Positions 48,811 through 61,009 of a stretch of 64,000 bases of DNA are shown here, one piece after another (within the stretch, counting starts at the first letter, position 1; each line of letters opens with the position of its first letter). The translations under genes were made by a program, and so were the position numbers. The DNA is from Linanthus parryae. Taxonomy: Eukaryota > Streptophyta > Magnoliopsida > Ericales > Polemoniaceae. Location: the NCBI GenBank assembly GCA_023055425.1, contig JALGPY010000002.1, forward strand, positions 116,758,088-116,822,087, read 5' to 3'. Below the pieces are notes generated by a model that worked only from the letters and a program-made list of their open reading frames with translations, had not been told where the DNA came from and did not search any database.

Positions 48811-51800
48811 CTAGAGCCAATCTGGCGCATCTCGTATGCCCATACTCCTAGTGTGCCCTTCATGCTTCCACTGCGTAAGCGGCTTTGTAAGCGGGTCTGA
48901 CAGATTCTCATCTGTAGGAATCTTGCATATCCGAACGTCTCCTCTATCGATAATATCTCGAATCAGATGAAACTTCCTGAGCACGTGCTTGGATTTCTGG
49001 TGCGACCTGGGTTCCTTTGATTGCGCGATCGCCCCAGTGTTGTCACAGTACAACTCAACTGGATCCGCAATGCTAGGAACCACACCAAGTTCAGAAACAA
49101 GCTTTCTGATCCAAACAACTTCCTTTGATGCGCCATTTTCAGCAATGTACTCAGCTTTTGTTGTAGAATCAGCCACCGTCTCTTGCTTGGAACTCTTCCA
49201 GCTCACCGCTGCTCAATTGAGACAAAACACATATCCCGACTGTGATCTAAAGTCATCTCTGTCGGTTTGGAAGCTTGCATCAGTGTAACCCCTTACACGC
49301 AACTCTTCCTCACCGCCAAATATCAAGAAAGCATCCTTAGTTCTTCTCAAGTACTTTAGGATGTTCTTGACTGCAATCCAGTGACTCTCACCTGGATTGG
49401 ATTGGTAGCTGCTTGTCATACTCAAGGCATATGACACATCTGGTCTAGTAAATAACATGGCGTACATGATAGATCCTATGGCCGAGGCATAGGGAATTCT
49501 ACTCATGCGTTCCTTCTTGATCTCATTGGAAGGACAACCACTCTTCGAAAGAGTGATTCCATGTGACATGGGCAAGAATCCCTTCTTGGAATCTTGCATG
49601 TTGAACCGTTTCAACACCTTTTCAATATATGTACTCTGACTTAGGCCTAGCAGTCTCCTAGATCTATCTCTATAGATCTTTATACCGAGTATATAGGCTG
49701 CTTCCCCTAAGTCTTTTAATGAGAAACATTTCCCTAGCCAATCTTTAACATATTGGAGCATGGGAACGTCGTTTCCAATGAGTAGTATGTCATCCACATA
49801 CAAGACCAAAAAAGCTACAGAGCTCCCACTAACCTTCTTGTAGACACAAGACTCATCTTCATTTATGATGAAGCCAAACTCTTTGACTACTTCATCAAAA
49901 CGTCGATTCCAACTCCTAGAAGCTTGCTTCAATCCATAAATGGATCGTTGCAAATTACAGACTTTGTTGGCTTGCTTTGGATCCTCAAAACCCTCCGGCT
50001 GTATCATATACACGTCCTCGAGGAGATTCCCATAAAGGAATGCTGTTTTGACATTCATCTGCCAAATCTCATAGTCGTGGTATGCTGCAATCGCAAGTAG
50101 GATTCGGATGGATTTGGTCATAGCGACTGGTGAAAAGGATTCATCATAGTCAATACCATGAATCTGTATGAATCCTTTAGCCACCAATCGGCCCTTATAG
50201 GTAATCACATTACCATCCATGTCGATCTTCTTCTTGAAGACCCACTTGCACCCAATGGGCCGCGCCCCTTCGGGTGGTTCCACCAAAGTCCATACTTTGT
50301 TGGTGTACATGGATTCCATCTCGGATCTCATGGCTTCTAGCCACTTCTGAGAGTCTGGGCCCTTCATGGCCTCTTCATAGGTAGTAGGCTCATCATCTAT
50401 GAGCATCGTGTCACCGGAATCGGTAACGAGAAGTCCATACCTCTCGGGTTCCTGGCGCACTCTACTAGATCTACGAAGCTCTTGTGTTACCTGAACAGGT
50501 TGCTCCACAACTGTTTGTGGTTCCTTTTCATGTTCCATAATCGGTTCAGTGAGTTGTGGTTCTTGAACCTCTTCAAGTTCTACAGTCCTCCCACTTGCTT
50601 CTTTAGAGACAAACTCTCTTTCTAGAAACACGCCGGTCCGAGCAACAAACACTTTGTTCTCGGTTGGATTGTAGAAGTAGTAACCCTTAGTTTCCTTAGG
50701 GTACCCCACAAACTTACACTTATCTGATTTTGGCCCTAGCTTGTCTGATTGTAAACGTTTTACATAGACATTGCAGCCCCAAATCCTCATGAACGACAGT
50801 GTGGGACGCCTCCCACTCCACATCTCATATGGTGTCTTCATGACTGATTTGGATGGAACACGGTTAATGGTGAAAGCTGCACTTAATAGAGCGTAGCCCC
50901 AAAATGATAATGGAAGATCGGTTTGACACATCATAGATCGAACCATATACAATAGGGTTCGATTCCTCCTCTCAGACACGCCATTCCACTGTGGTGTTCC
51001 GGGTGGAGTGATTTGGGACACGATCCCACACTCTCTAAGATAGTCGTCAAACTCTTGGCTTAAGTATTCTCCTCCACGATCCGATCGTAGAGCCTTGATA
51101 CTTTTGCCAAGTTGCTTCTCTACTTCATTCTTGAATTCTTTGAACACTTCAAAGGATTCGGATTTTGCCCTCATAAGGTACACAAATCCATATCTACTGT
51201 AATCATCAGTTTATGTAATGAAGTAGACATAACCACCCCTGACAGGCGTGGCAAATGGCCCACATACATCAGTATGTGTGAGCGCCAATTGCTTACTAGT
51301 CCTCTCACCTTTCTTATTAAAGGGGGACTTTGTCATTTTTCCCAATAAACAAGCCTCACATGTCTCATATGATTCAAAATCAAATGAGTCTAGTAATCCA
51401 TCCTTATGGAGTCTAGATACACGTTTCTCGTTTATGTGGCCTAAACGAAAGTGCCATAAATAAGCAGGATTTGAATCATTTATTCTAATCCGCTTGGTAT
51501 TAATGTTGTAGACAGGATTGCTTAGATCAAGGACATACAGTCCATTAAATAATTGCGCACTAAAATAGTGAATATTATTTAAATAAAAGGAACAACAATT
51601 GTTCTTTATTGAAATAATAAAACCATCCTTGTCCAAACAAGAAATAGAAATAATGTTTCTACTCATAGCAGGCACAAAATAGTAATTATTTAATTCTAAA
51701 ACTAATCTTGAAGGCAGAGATAGCTCGCACACGCCTATGGCCAACGCAGCAACTTTTGCTCCATTCCCAACGCGCAGATCTACCTCCCCTTTAGCCAATC

Positions 51801-52269
51801 TTTTACTTCTCTTTAGATCCTGCACATTTCGAAAAATGTGAGATCCACATCCAGTATCTAATACCCATGATGTAGAGACAGTTAAATTGACATCTACAAC
51901 AAAAATACCTGGTGGTGGTGGAATCACTATTCCAAGCCTCTTGTCCTCCAGATATTTTGGGCAGTTCCTCCTCCAGTGTCCAGGCTGACTGCAATAGTGA
52001 CACTCACCTTTAGTCACACATTTGGCAATGCCACCAACAGGTTTAATGGCAGGTTCCTTGGACTTGGCAACTGACTTGCCTTTGCCCTTGGAGGATGAGG
52101 CAAACCTTTTTCCCTTTCCTTTCTGCACCATCATAATGGCCTTGCCCTTACCCTTGTTGATGCTCTGTTCAGCTGTCCTCAACATATTGAGTAAAATATC
52201 ATTATATTTTCTAGCGGGCCAAGATCCATGTTTCATCTCCTTATGAGCTTGCTTTGGCAAGTCACCCAT
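48811..52269 (-). pseudogene. Copia E gag-protease-integrase-RT-RNase H, two nonsense mutations
   Basis: The minus-strand frame from 52269 contains, in order: the gag C-terminus with CCHC knuckle CHYCSQPGHWRRNC, protease DTGCGSHI, the pre-integrase HHCC zinc region (LGHINEKR ... CEACLLGK), and integrase with an intact triad (HTDVCGPF, RSDRGGEY, NGVSERRNR). Next come reverse transcriptase with YVDDILLIGND and RNase H with YTDASF and DSTTKAEYIA. A TAA at about 51208 (in ITFTDDYS) and a TGA at about 49211 (FCLN before AAVSW) are the only breaks I see, with no frameshift. The N-terminal two thirds of gag are absent. It encodes the enzymes of reverse transcription and insertion but cannot make full-length proteins now. 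Confidence 0.93.
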
Positions 52270-53280
52270 AATTTGACTACTTTAGGTACGAACAATTCCA
52301 ATTGCATCCCTTATGCAACTCTTGGTTCAATCGGGCAAATAACTCCTTATTTATCCATCCTTATGGATAATCCCAACTGATTGCCTCTAGGTTTCTTAAT
52401 CATATTAATAGCCTAGTTGTGTTCAACCTCTTATTCAAACAATTGCACATTACTAGCTTGTGCCATCGCATTCCATCATTATGAACCAAGTCGCCATGCT
52501 TTGGCACGCACGAACTTGATAAATAATGATGATCATGAGTGTTTAAATAACGAGAAGGCAAGAACACAATATTTGAATTTTGAGGGATTTTTAAATTCAA
52601 TTTTAATTGTTTTGTTGATCAAAATCAACTAATCGATCTATTTGAGTTTGGGCACAACTCCAAATAATAGATCCGGGTTGTCTAATTATCTTATTATCCT
52701 GATTGCATGCATCATTCATACACCAACTACAAAATAATAAGACAATAAAGTAAACAACCACAAAACAAAATAGACGTGATGTGGATATGACCTTTTCTAG
52801 ACTAAGATAATTCCAAGCCAGTGGAATTATCTATAAACCCTAAAAGCAAACACATCTCCATGCGTCTTGATCTTTTGGTCCATCCTTCATAGTCTTGTGG
52901 AATGCTCCATGCTCCATGCTCCATCTTTTGTGGCTCCTTTTGGCTTTGGGCTTCTTTTCTTCAATCTTGGCTAACAAAATATACTTTATCTAGCACTAGC
53001 TAACTTCTATACTAAATAAAATAAATCTCACAAGTTGAGAAAAAAAATGGCACGCAGGCCACAAAATCCTAATTAATTATTACAATTAATTGATCAGCTC
53101 GCAGGCCGTAAACCAAACCACAAAATTAAACATCCACATCAAACCACATCCTAAGGCCATATCCAATCACCATGCGATTTGCACATAAACAGTTAAAATC
53201 CAATTTTCACGCGCTTGGTCAATTTTAATTGATTTTAGGATTTCTAGGGTTAAAACGGTCCATGGGCCCAACAATCAAAT
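52270..53280 (-). other. Copia E region where N-terminal gag is expected
   Basis: AT-rich sequence without a usable frame replaces the 5' part of gag. It aligns with 4880-5870 of copia A (shared TGAGCTTGCTTTGGCAAGTC and TCGCAGGCCGTAAACCAAAC). The loss therefore predates both copies. The last five bases, CAAAT, are the target duplicate of the next element. Confidence 0.7.
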
Positions 53281-55732
53281 TGAAACAACCCTGGAACCTA
53301 CGGCTCCTTGCTAGTACAACCAAACGATAATCCAAAAGTGCTTTATTGACAAAATAAAGGAGAAACCCTTCTACAAAGTTTAACGTAAAAGAATGATATT
53401 GTCTAAATCCAAATATATAAATTCTTTCTAACTAAATAGAATGTTCCTAGCAGCAAATCTTAGCCTTCATCTCGTGTGCGCGTTTCCCCCCACTTTATTC
53501 ATAACCTGCGGGTTTTCAAATAGCAACAGCCGACCGCAGAAAACGTTTATCAGTAAAAACTGAGTAAGCATACATCACAACATGTAAAACAGAGTAGGCT
53601 AACAGTAAAGAAATAAATAACCACATTTTAATCGATGCTTTGGTTGAGGCGTAGCCTACGAGCCCCAACAGGTACGATGTAAACAGAGAGGTCACGATGC
53701 AATAAATCCAATAATGGGGTACATTCTTGGGTATACCAATTTCTCCCCGGACGTTAGTAGATAGCCCTTCGCTATCCCGCCCTAACCATTCTAATGAGAC
53801 CTTAAGTGTCGACACCCCTATACAGTCATGACCTAAACATACATAGGTAGTACTCATAGATTCCACGATAAATAAAAAGGGTATGTACCCTAGGGAAATC
53901 ACTCAATTGTGTTCCCGGCAGTAGCCTTCACGCACATCCTCTGTACATCATTCCCAATTCCATTATCATTCATTAATCCTTCCACATGCTTCACACGAGT
54001 ACTATAAGTTTGAAATCCACATGCTTCTCAAAATAGTTTCACAGTATTGAAGTAACTCACACAAAACATCACACACATTTTGATAGTTGAAAGTGTTGTG
54101 CCCATATACTTACTTGGATTGGAAGAGAGTTTGTCACACGAAGCAAACAATCTCCTAGTACTCGTAGTATGGATCCTCCACAAATTCACCGTCTATGATC
54201 TCGGTGTCTACAATAGCAAATATTTTCCTAATTAACACTCAATTTTCACGACTTAGTGCACACAAATCCTATATGCAATGCGTATGACCCCCCATATTAA
54301 ACTCCCCAAAAAACCGTAACATAATATTTTAAAAGAATATATGTTTATACTATATGTATAAAAAGGTTTGTAACTAATTAAACTTCTAAAATCATTTATT
54401 TATTGAAGAAGCTAGATTTATTTTTCATTAAGTAAAATACAACAATTTAATTTAACAATTACCTATAAACGTACAATACTTTGCTTATTTTCTAAATAGA
54501 AGAAAAGTTGTAGTCTCCTTAACAAAACATGCTAAAAATATTGAAATAATAAAAATTAATTAAACATCAAAAATTTATATTATGTTTTATTATTAAAAAA
54601 AAATAATAATTTAGAATTAAAAATAGTGAAACAAGGTTACTGGCAAGTCTAAAATTAAGTTTGTATCATAAACTAATAAAAATATGTTTTGCCCAAAAGA
54701 CAAGGTCAACCTACTGTTACAGAAACTAAAAAACACATCCCCACCGTTTCAAATTGAACCAAACAAACCCCACAAGTTAATAACACATCCCACATTTTTT
54801 TTCATAACTTAAATAAAGAATAAAAATAAACTACACAACTAATAAAGAAAAGAAGGAGAGAGAGAGATGGGTTTGTACCCAACAGGGGAGGCGGGGACGA
54901 AGACGAGGCGAGGACGAACGGCGGTCGCGCGGTGGTGGTTGCACGGTGGCGAGGACGGAGAGGGCGTCGCACGGCGGGGACGAGCAGCGGCGCTGGGTCG
55001 CCTGGGCTTCGGCCTCGTCGGGCTCCGGTCGGCTGGGTTTGCCGGCGAAACGGGGCAGAGAGAGTGGGAGCGATTCGGGAGAGATTGAGAGGTGTTTTCG
55101 TGTGGGTTTTTCTCGTCGATTGCAGAGGGTTTTATAGGCTGAAGGAGAAGAATTTCAGAGGGAGGTGGAGACCGACGACAATGATTTTCAGGTGTGGATT
55201 GGGTTTGAAAATTTGGCGAGATTCGGTCCGTGTGAGGGTCGAATTGTTTTCCGGGTGAGACTAGAAGTGAATCTGGTCGGATTTCGGAGGCACTGGTGGT
55301 GTTGTAGTTGAAGTCGGAGACAGAGATGGCGGAGAAATCGCCGGGAAGGAGAAGAGAAGTTCTCCAGGAGAATGGAGAAGATGACACGAGAAGCAATCCG
55401 GTGTGGCGGGTGTACGTGGTGACGCGGTGGCTGACACGTACAATTAACAAAAACGTGACATTTTGGACATGCTAAAATGTTACACGACCCACAACTTTTA
55501 ATAACTAAAAACTTACGTAACTTTTATAACTTTTACTAAAAACAAGATATAAAAATAAAAAAATTAAATAATATTATTTTTCTTTACTTATAATTATATA
55601 TATATATATGTATAAAAATAATAGTATGTATAATACCTAAAAATTAAGAAAATTACTTTCTATAAATCATATTAACAGCACAAAATATTCAATAATCTCT
55701 TAAAAATACCCCCAAAATTACGGGGTATTACA
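53281..55732. mobile_element. Solo LTR (2.45 kb) inserted in copia E
   Basis: Begins TGAAACAACC and ends CGGGGTATTACA, flanked by CAAAT at 53276-53280 and 55733-55737. It is related to the larger solo LTR at 12266-15775. It contains a GC-rich block at 54850-55450 with overlapping open frames on both strands, and a 128-codon minus-strand frame at 53516-53902 that I do not recognise. No gag-pol interior is present, consistent with LTR-LTR recombination. It disrupts the copia E leader and therefore inserted after copia E. Confidence 0.83.
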
Positions 55733-55737
55733 CAAAT

Positions 55738-56188
55738 TGCCCGGGCCCAACAAGGTGAACCGCAAGGCCCTAGGGCCGGCCCGGCCCATAACCCACGCGG
55801 CTAGGCCGCGGGCTAGGGCCGCCCGGCCCCTAGGGCGGCCAAGACTTGGGCGGCAAGCAAGAGGGGCGGTCCCCTAGGGGGCCGAACCTCTTATAGGGAG
55901 TTGTTTCCAAAAAAACTCCCTTGCTTGGTGCCCAAGTTTGGTTGTTTCCTTGTTTTGGAAGAACTCCTTCTTCCCCAAGGATGCCCAAACCCTAGATCTA
56001 AGATCCTAAAATTTCTCAAACTCACCAATTCATGCATCTAATGCAAAAATTAGATCTTGTTATGATTGATTATTGACAAATTGCATCCCATGCTTGATTT
56101 GTCTTGTTTTACGCGATAAACAATCAATTTAAGGTGTAAAACAACTAAAACGTAACACATAAACCACGTTTATGCTCTACGAACTGTG
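55738..56188 (-). other. Copia E leader with GC-rich palindromes
   Basis: This is the untranslated leader between gag and the primer-binding site. 55738-55880 is dense in GGGCC/GGCCC motifs (for example CCTAGGGCCGGCCCGGCCC), able to form stable hairpins. It corresponds to 5920-6030 of copia A. Retention in both elements suggests an RNA function such as packaging, inferred from position. Confidence 0.5.
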
Positions 56189-56201
56189 GCTCTGATACCA
56201 C
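56189..56201 (-). promoter_or_regulatory. Primer-binding site of copia E
   Basis: The minus strand reads TGGTATCAGAGCC, complementary to the initiator Met-tRNA 3' end. It lies one base inside the LTR edge at 56203. Confidence 0.9.
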
Positions 56202-56202
56202 T

Positions 56203-57372
56203 GTTGGGTTTTGATTCATGGATGCGCAACAGAAACAATAATTAACCATGCAAAACCCTCCAAGGATCACAAGTCAAGAGACATAACGATGGTAAAGGAA
56301 GAAATCAATAACACACCTTAGGGTTTCTCCTTTGATGACTTCAAACGCGAATTGTGTCACGTTCTCTATAGTTGATCCACGCCTAGAGTTGATTTCTAGA
56401 TCTCCCACTCCTTGGTGCTAGCCCGGAAAGAGGAAGAGGAAGAATAATCACGCAATACGAGACGAACAAGGAGGTGTTCGGCCTCTTTGTGGCCGACGGG
56501 GACGGGCGGCGGGCTAGGGGCGGCGAGCTCCTAGCTTGCTTGCTCTCTTCTCTCCTTTTGTTCTCTCCCACTCTAGTTATGATCAATTATGAGCATAAGT
56601 TGTGGGAAGGAAGGAAGGAAGGTCCTTTATATAGTCCAATAACTCCTTGTCAACTACCTAAAGGACTTATTCTAGTCCTACTAGAATTCAATTTAGTCCC
56701 TTCCTTGCTAATTAGTCCCTACTAAGTTTGCAAGGTTTTGCAAAGTGATCCTTCTAATTAATTAATCCAATTAATTAATTGCCAAATCTAGTTCAACTCT
56801 ATATAGCGTGTGACGCCATAGGTTCTATCTAGTTGGTAGCAACTATTTGCTAATATGGAGCGGTTTCTAGCAAAACATCCATTCTAGCCAACTAATAGAA
56901 TAGTCATCTTTGACAACCTTTGTACAAGTAATTGTCTCATCCCTTTGTCTCTATATCCGGATTGGACACGAGACATACAAGTCACACTCGTATATCCAAT
57001 CCATAGTTTCTCGATCCATGGGAATAGCCTTATTCGTGCAAATAACATCAATATCCTATATTGATTTATTTGAGTCTGGCCAGACATTCTATAAGCACTA
57101 TCCCTCGAGTGGCCTAGGATATTTGCTCCCGTTATGTGGGAGGGACAAATTCTATCTACGTCCACTACGATCTCTAAGCTTTCTTCTTATTGTATCCAGT
57201 ACACGCCTTTATGACTACCCAGTTACGGTGTAGCGTTTAACGCTACCAAAATCACAATAATCCACAACTAGAATATCTAGTGACTTCAAGTCTAAGGATG
57301 ACAATACCATTGCACCGCGAGAAGCGCTTGTGACTCAACATAACGTGTATGTAGCCTTCTCGGAGATGGGTC
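56203..57372 (-). mobile_element. 5' LTR of copia element E, truncated
   Basis: This matches 47370-48540 but stops at GAGATGGGTC (57372). The outer 256 bases (the 5' start of the LTR on the minus strand) are missing. TRIM interior follows directly, so a deletion at this junction removed LTR and some TRIM sequence. Confidence 0.92.
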
Positions 57373-57513
57373 TATGTGTTGGCCACACGTGAGGGGGCGT
57401 GTTGAGAAGTCCCACATCGGACATTCAAGAAGAAAAAAAACAATTAATAAGTCTCCTGGGCTACTCCCCTCATTGCCAATTGGTTTTGAGATGGAACCCC
57501 ATGGATTCTTACA
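57373..57513 (+). mobile_element. TRIM 3' part: polypurine tract and complete 114-bp LTR
   Basis: Interior sequence ends with the purine tract GTGAGGGGGCG at 57389-57399. The LTR follows at 57400-57513, starting TGTTGAGAAGTCCCACATC and ending GGATTCTTACA. With 47289-47369 it frames copia E, which therefore inserted into the TRIM. Confidence 0.85.
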
Positions 57514-58206
57514 ACCTCCAAATCATCTCTTGACAATTGTATAATGGTCAGAAAGTAGGTGCTTTTACATTGTTGGTGAAGTATTTTCTCATAGTAAAGT
57601 AGCTTATTCCATGGAAACCATTTCTTCAACCATCGAATTATGATGTAAATCAGATAAAATATCACCATGAAGATAAGCAGATAAGTTGGCTTCTTTCACG
57701 ACTGCAATCACACCGTTCCTGTAGAACTTCAAGGATCAATTAAGCTGCATACAACACATGATGAGCTCACAACTCTCCAAATCAAAATAATTTCAGAAAA
57801 AAGTAAAATACGGTATACTACAAAGGAAGACTTACACATGTGCGTTTTCTAAATATTGTAAGAACTGTATCTTGAAACCAACCATAAGTATGTGACCTGC
57901 TTCCAGCCTTTGGTTTATGTTCTAGTTGTCGAACAACAACCAACTACACCAATCCAGAGGGAATGGGGTAGCCATGATGGTACCATCTAACAGAATCGGA
58001 TTCAGTTGAGGGAGATCAACGACCATCTCAAAAGATGTCTCAAATAGAAGAACAGAGGGAAAAGCAGGAAGAATGTAGCAACACTAAGAAAGACAAAACC
58101 AAGATCAAATAATTATCTGCTTACTATGACTTCCTGCAGAATAGAGGTCCTTGTACCGTCTTGAAAGTAAAACCAAAATCAATATGCTTTTACAGTGAGT
58201 AGTATT
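57514..58206. repeat. Direct duplication flanking the retroelement nest, right copy
   Basis: This copy begins directly after the TRIM LTR and matches 43743-44426. It runs uninterrupted into host DNA after 58206. The right copy is therefore likely the original location. Confidence 0.92.
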
Positions 58207-61009
58207 CATTGGAAGGCAAAAAAAGATGTGGAAATTTGAAATGTGAGACACTCCAAGATATTATGGCCTGGTGCGAGTATGCAGCTCATGTACTGATAAA
58301 ACAGTATCACCTTAGAGATGGCAGTCAGTTTTGTTAGAGTACCATTCCTCAAATCAAACACAGTTGAATTAAAGAGCATGAAATCAAAATCTCTGTTTTG
58401 ATGATTATATAATTGTTTTTTGTGATGGTAATGAGAATTCAGTAAAGTAAGTCTTGAATGGCCTTCAAGAATAATATTCTCTCTGGTCTTAAAACTAACA
58501 CCTCTTATCAGGTGTGAATCAGATTAGTAAGAATCAAATCATCGAATTATGTAGTTTCTCCGAAGTTAGTGCCTCTCTCAAATATTCCTCTTATAACAAC
58601 TACGTTGAAATTAAAACTGAAATTATCTGACTCTAACTCCCCACAGTGAGAGAATGACTAGTAGAGTGAAGTCCTGGACTAAATCTCTTTCTTAAGCTGG
58701 GAAATGTCAACTCATCAAAACTGTGATATTCTCATAGCAAGACTATTAATCCACTCACTTCATGCAAGCCAGGAACAACCTGGCATCTGAAGGTACTCCC
58801 TACTCTGCTGCTAGTACGATTCATATAATTGAGACAATGGTGGGTTGTACCCAAGGGAAAGTCAGAAATTAGAAATTAAAAAAAAAAGGAAGTCGTTTTC
58901 ATTTCATTTTTTGTTCCATTCCGTTAGCTAAGGGGTCCTTTACCTCCACTACTTGGGCCAATTACAAGAAATTTCTGTCATTTTCCTATCAAAAGAGCGT
59001 AGCTTGTATCCTCTGCCCAGACAAATGGGTAGTTTCCGCCTTTTACTCAACTTAATTGTCAAAGTCACCATGAGCAACCTCCATTATCATAAAGACATGA
59101 TTTACGAGATCCATCCTTCACAAAGTCCATCAATATTCTCGACCGGGAAATCAAGTAAAAAAAAAAAAAATCCTCCGAGTTAGATGATGTAAATATTCAG
59201 GATCAGTCCAGAAGGTAGGTGATCATTTTGTTTAAACTTCTTCTTTGATAAGCATACATTTGATTATCAAACAGTTTGATAATCTAGCTATTACGTCTAT
59301 GACTTGACCCTGTCTCTTTCTTGATCACGTGGAAAGCTTTTCGAGATCAAACAGGAGACTCTTGTACACACTCAAAAACATCTAGGGCGTAAACTCCCTC
59401 GAGGTTAACTTGGGCCGAGAGATTCCCTTGCGACGTTACTGAAGCATTAGACATGCAAAGAGTAAGTGCTTCAAATCCATTTACAAACATTTTAAATGAC
59501 AGTGAAAATGATAATTTGAGGTGAATATAAGTACTAACAATTAAGAGCTGCATGATAAATCTACCTTAAAAGATAAACTATGTCCAGAAAAAATTCAGGG
59601 AGAGGTAGCTTCTGCATCAATATGTCTACCTCAAAAGATAATTATGTCCAGAAAAAATTCAGGGAGAGGTAAATATATCAACCTCAAAAGATAATTATGT
59701 CCAGACAAAATTCAGGGAGAGGTAGCTTTTACTCAAACAAGCAGGCATTATCCCTGCATGATCAGAGTTACGAACACGATTAACAAAGAACTTGAAAAGT
59801 GAAGGTGAATATTTGTGAAAAACAGATCATGAATTCAATACCACTTACCTAGATATAGATGCAGATCTTAATCCAACTTCACCAAGGACACATGTCTGCA
59901 CCAAGAACTTGCCAATTATAGTGGCCAAATAACGTAAATTGTAGCTATAAATGTATGGATAGTCATGGCTTTTAGATGTAGGTCAATACAAAGTAGAGCC
60001 ATGTCTCTTCTTCTTCAATTTCCCCAGATGCAACAAGATATTGACAAACCAGGAATGATCTGGCTCTTTCATCATTGATTCGATTACATCATATAGTTAA
60101 AATCTTTTTTCCTTATCAAAGATCATTATTTTGTATTAATATGCTATCATCTTCAGTAGGTTGTACATCTTTGGACCTTGATGTTTTTTATGGTGACATG
60201 CAACTTTCACATACTATTTTCACAAATTCCCAGATTTCTACTTCTCCAAGACTAGTCACAGTGAATATTCATGGGTGGTGTTGAACTTTATTATAATTTC
60301 AGAATTCAAAAAGTTTGAGAGGATGAACAGTTTGGGACATCCAATAAGGAAAACTTTACTACTTTTCCGGGACATAGGGAAAAATAAGAAAAGGGAGGAC
60401 CCAAGTTGGTGAAATTATTTACTTTCCGGAATTGCACATCGTTTTTCCAACAACACTCCACTCGTCCTCACTAATCTAAATTTCAACTATTTAACCACAA
60501 ATGATTATTAACTCTATTAAGTATATTTTGTACTAGCGATTTCACTAACTGTGCTGCTTATCTATCTCACCAACAGTTTGGATCAGAGCTTCCCCTGGGT
60601 AACTTTCCCAATCAAGATAATCATTGCACTATCGATCACACATATAATATAAGTCAATTAAACAAACGAGGCCGAGTAGGACAGGATAGCGCCCTCAACC
60701 AATTAGCAATTGCGTGAGAACAATTTAATTTGACCCAGATGCATATTCGGTTCAGGATTATGCTAATCTGAATCTACAGCATCAATAGATTTACAATCTC
60801 TGATATGGATTGATAAAACAACCACAGTTTAAAATTTTAAAATCCTCCACTAAACCACAAAAATAAATCCCACGAACCAACACTAGCCAATTCTCAACGG
60901 ATACAAAGCTTGCAAATAGCCTAAATTACAACCCAGGGTTGACGCATTGGCGAACAACGAAAAAGAGAGTGTAAGATTATGACCTAGGTAGCAAGTGTAA
61001 ACTTCTGAC
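58207..61009. other. Intergenic DNA downstream of the kelch gene
   Basis: No gene is recognised. A 68-codon minus-strand frame at 59347-59553 (ending CVQESPV) has no family I know. An A-rich run lies at 59156-59170. The region just left of 61010 is the presumed 3' untranslated region of the kelch gene. Confidence 0.5.
59563..59727. repeat. Three tandem copies of a ~55-65 bp unit
   Basis: Units beginning ACCTYAAAAGATAA occur at 59563, 59628 and 59681. Each contains TATGTCCAGAMAAAATTCAGGGAGAGGTA with only minor changes. The function is unknown; it is a local tandem duplication. Confidence 0.9.

Noticed and set aside
53516..53902. 128-codon minus-strand frame with hydrophobic stretches
   Set aside because: It lies within a solo LTR, and the related LTR at 12266-15775 does not keep the frame.
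54839..55450. 203-codon minus-strand frame in the solo LTR
   Set aside because: It is proline/serine/arginine-rich with competing frames on the other strand inside a GC-rich LTR block; it is more likely non-coding.
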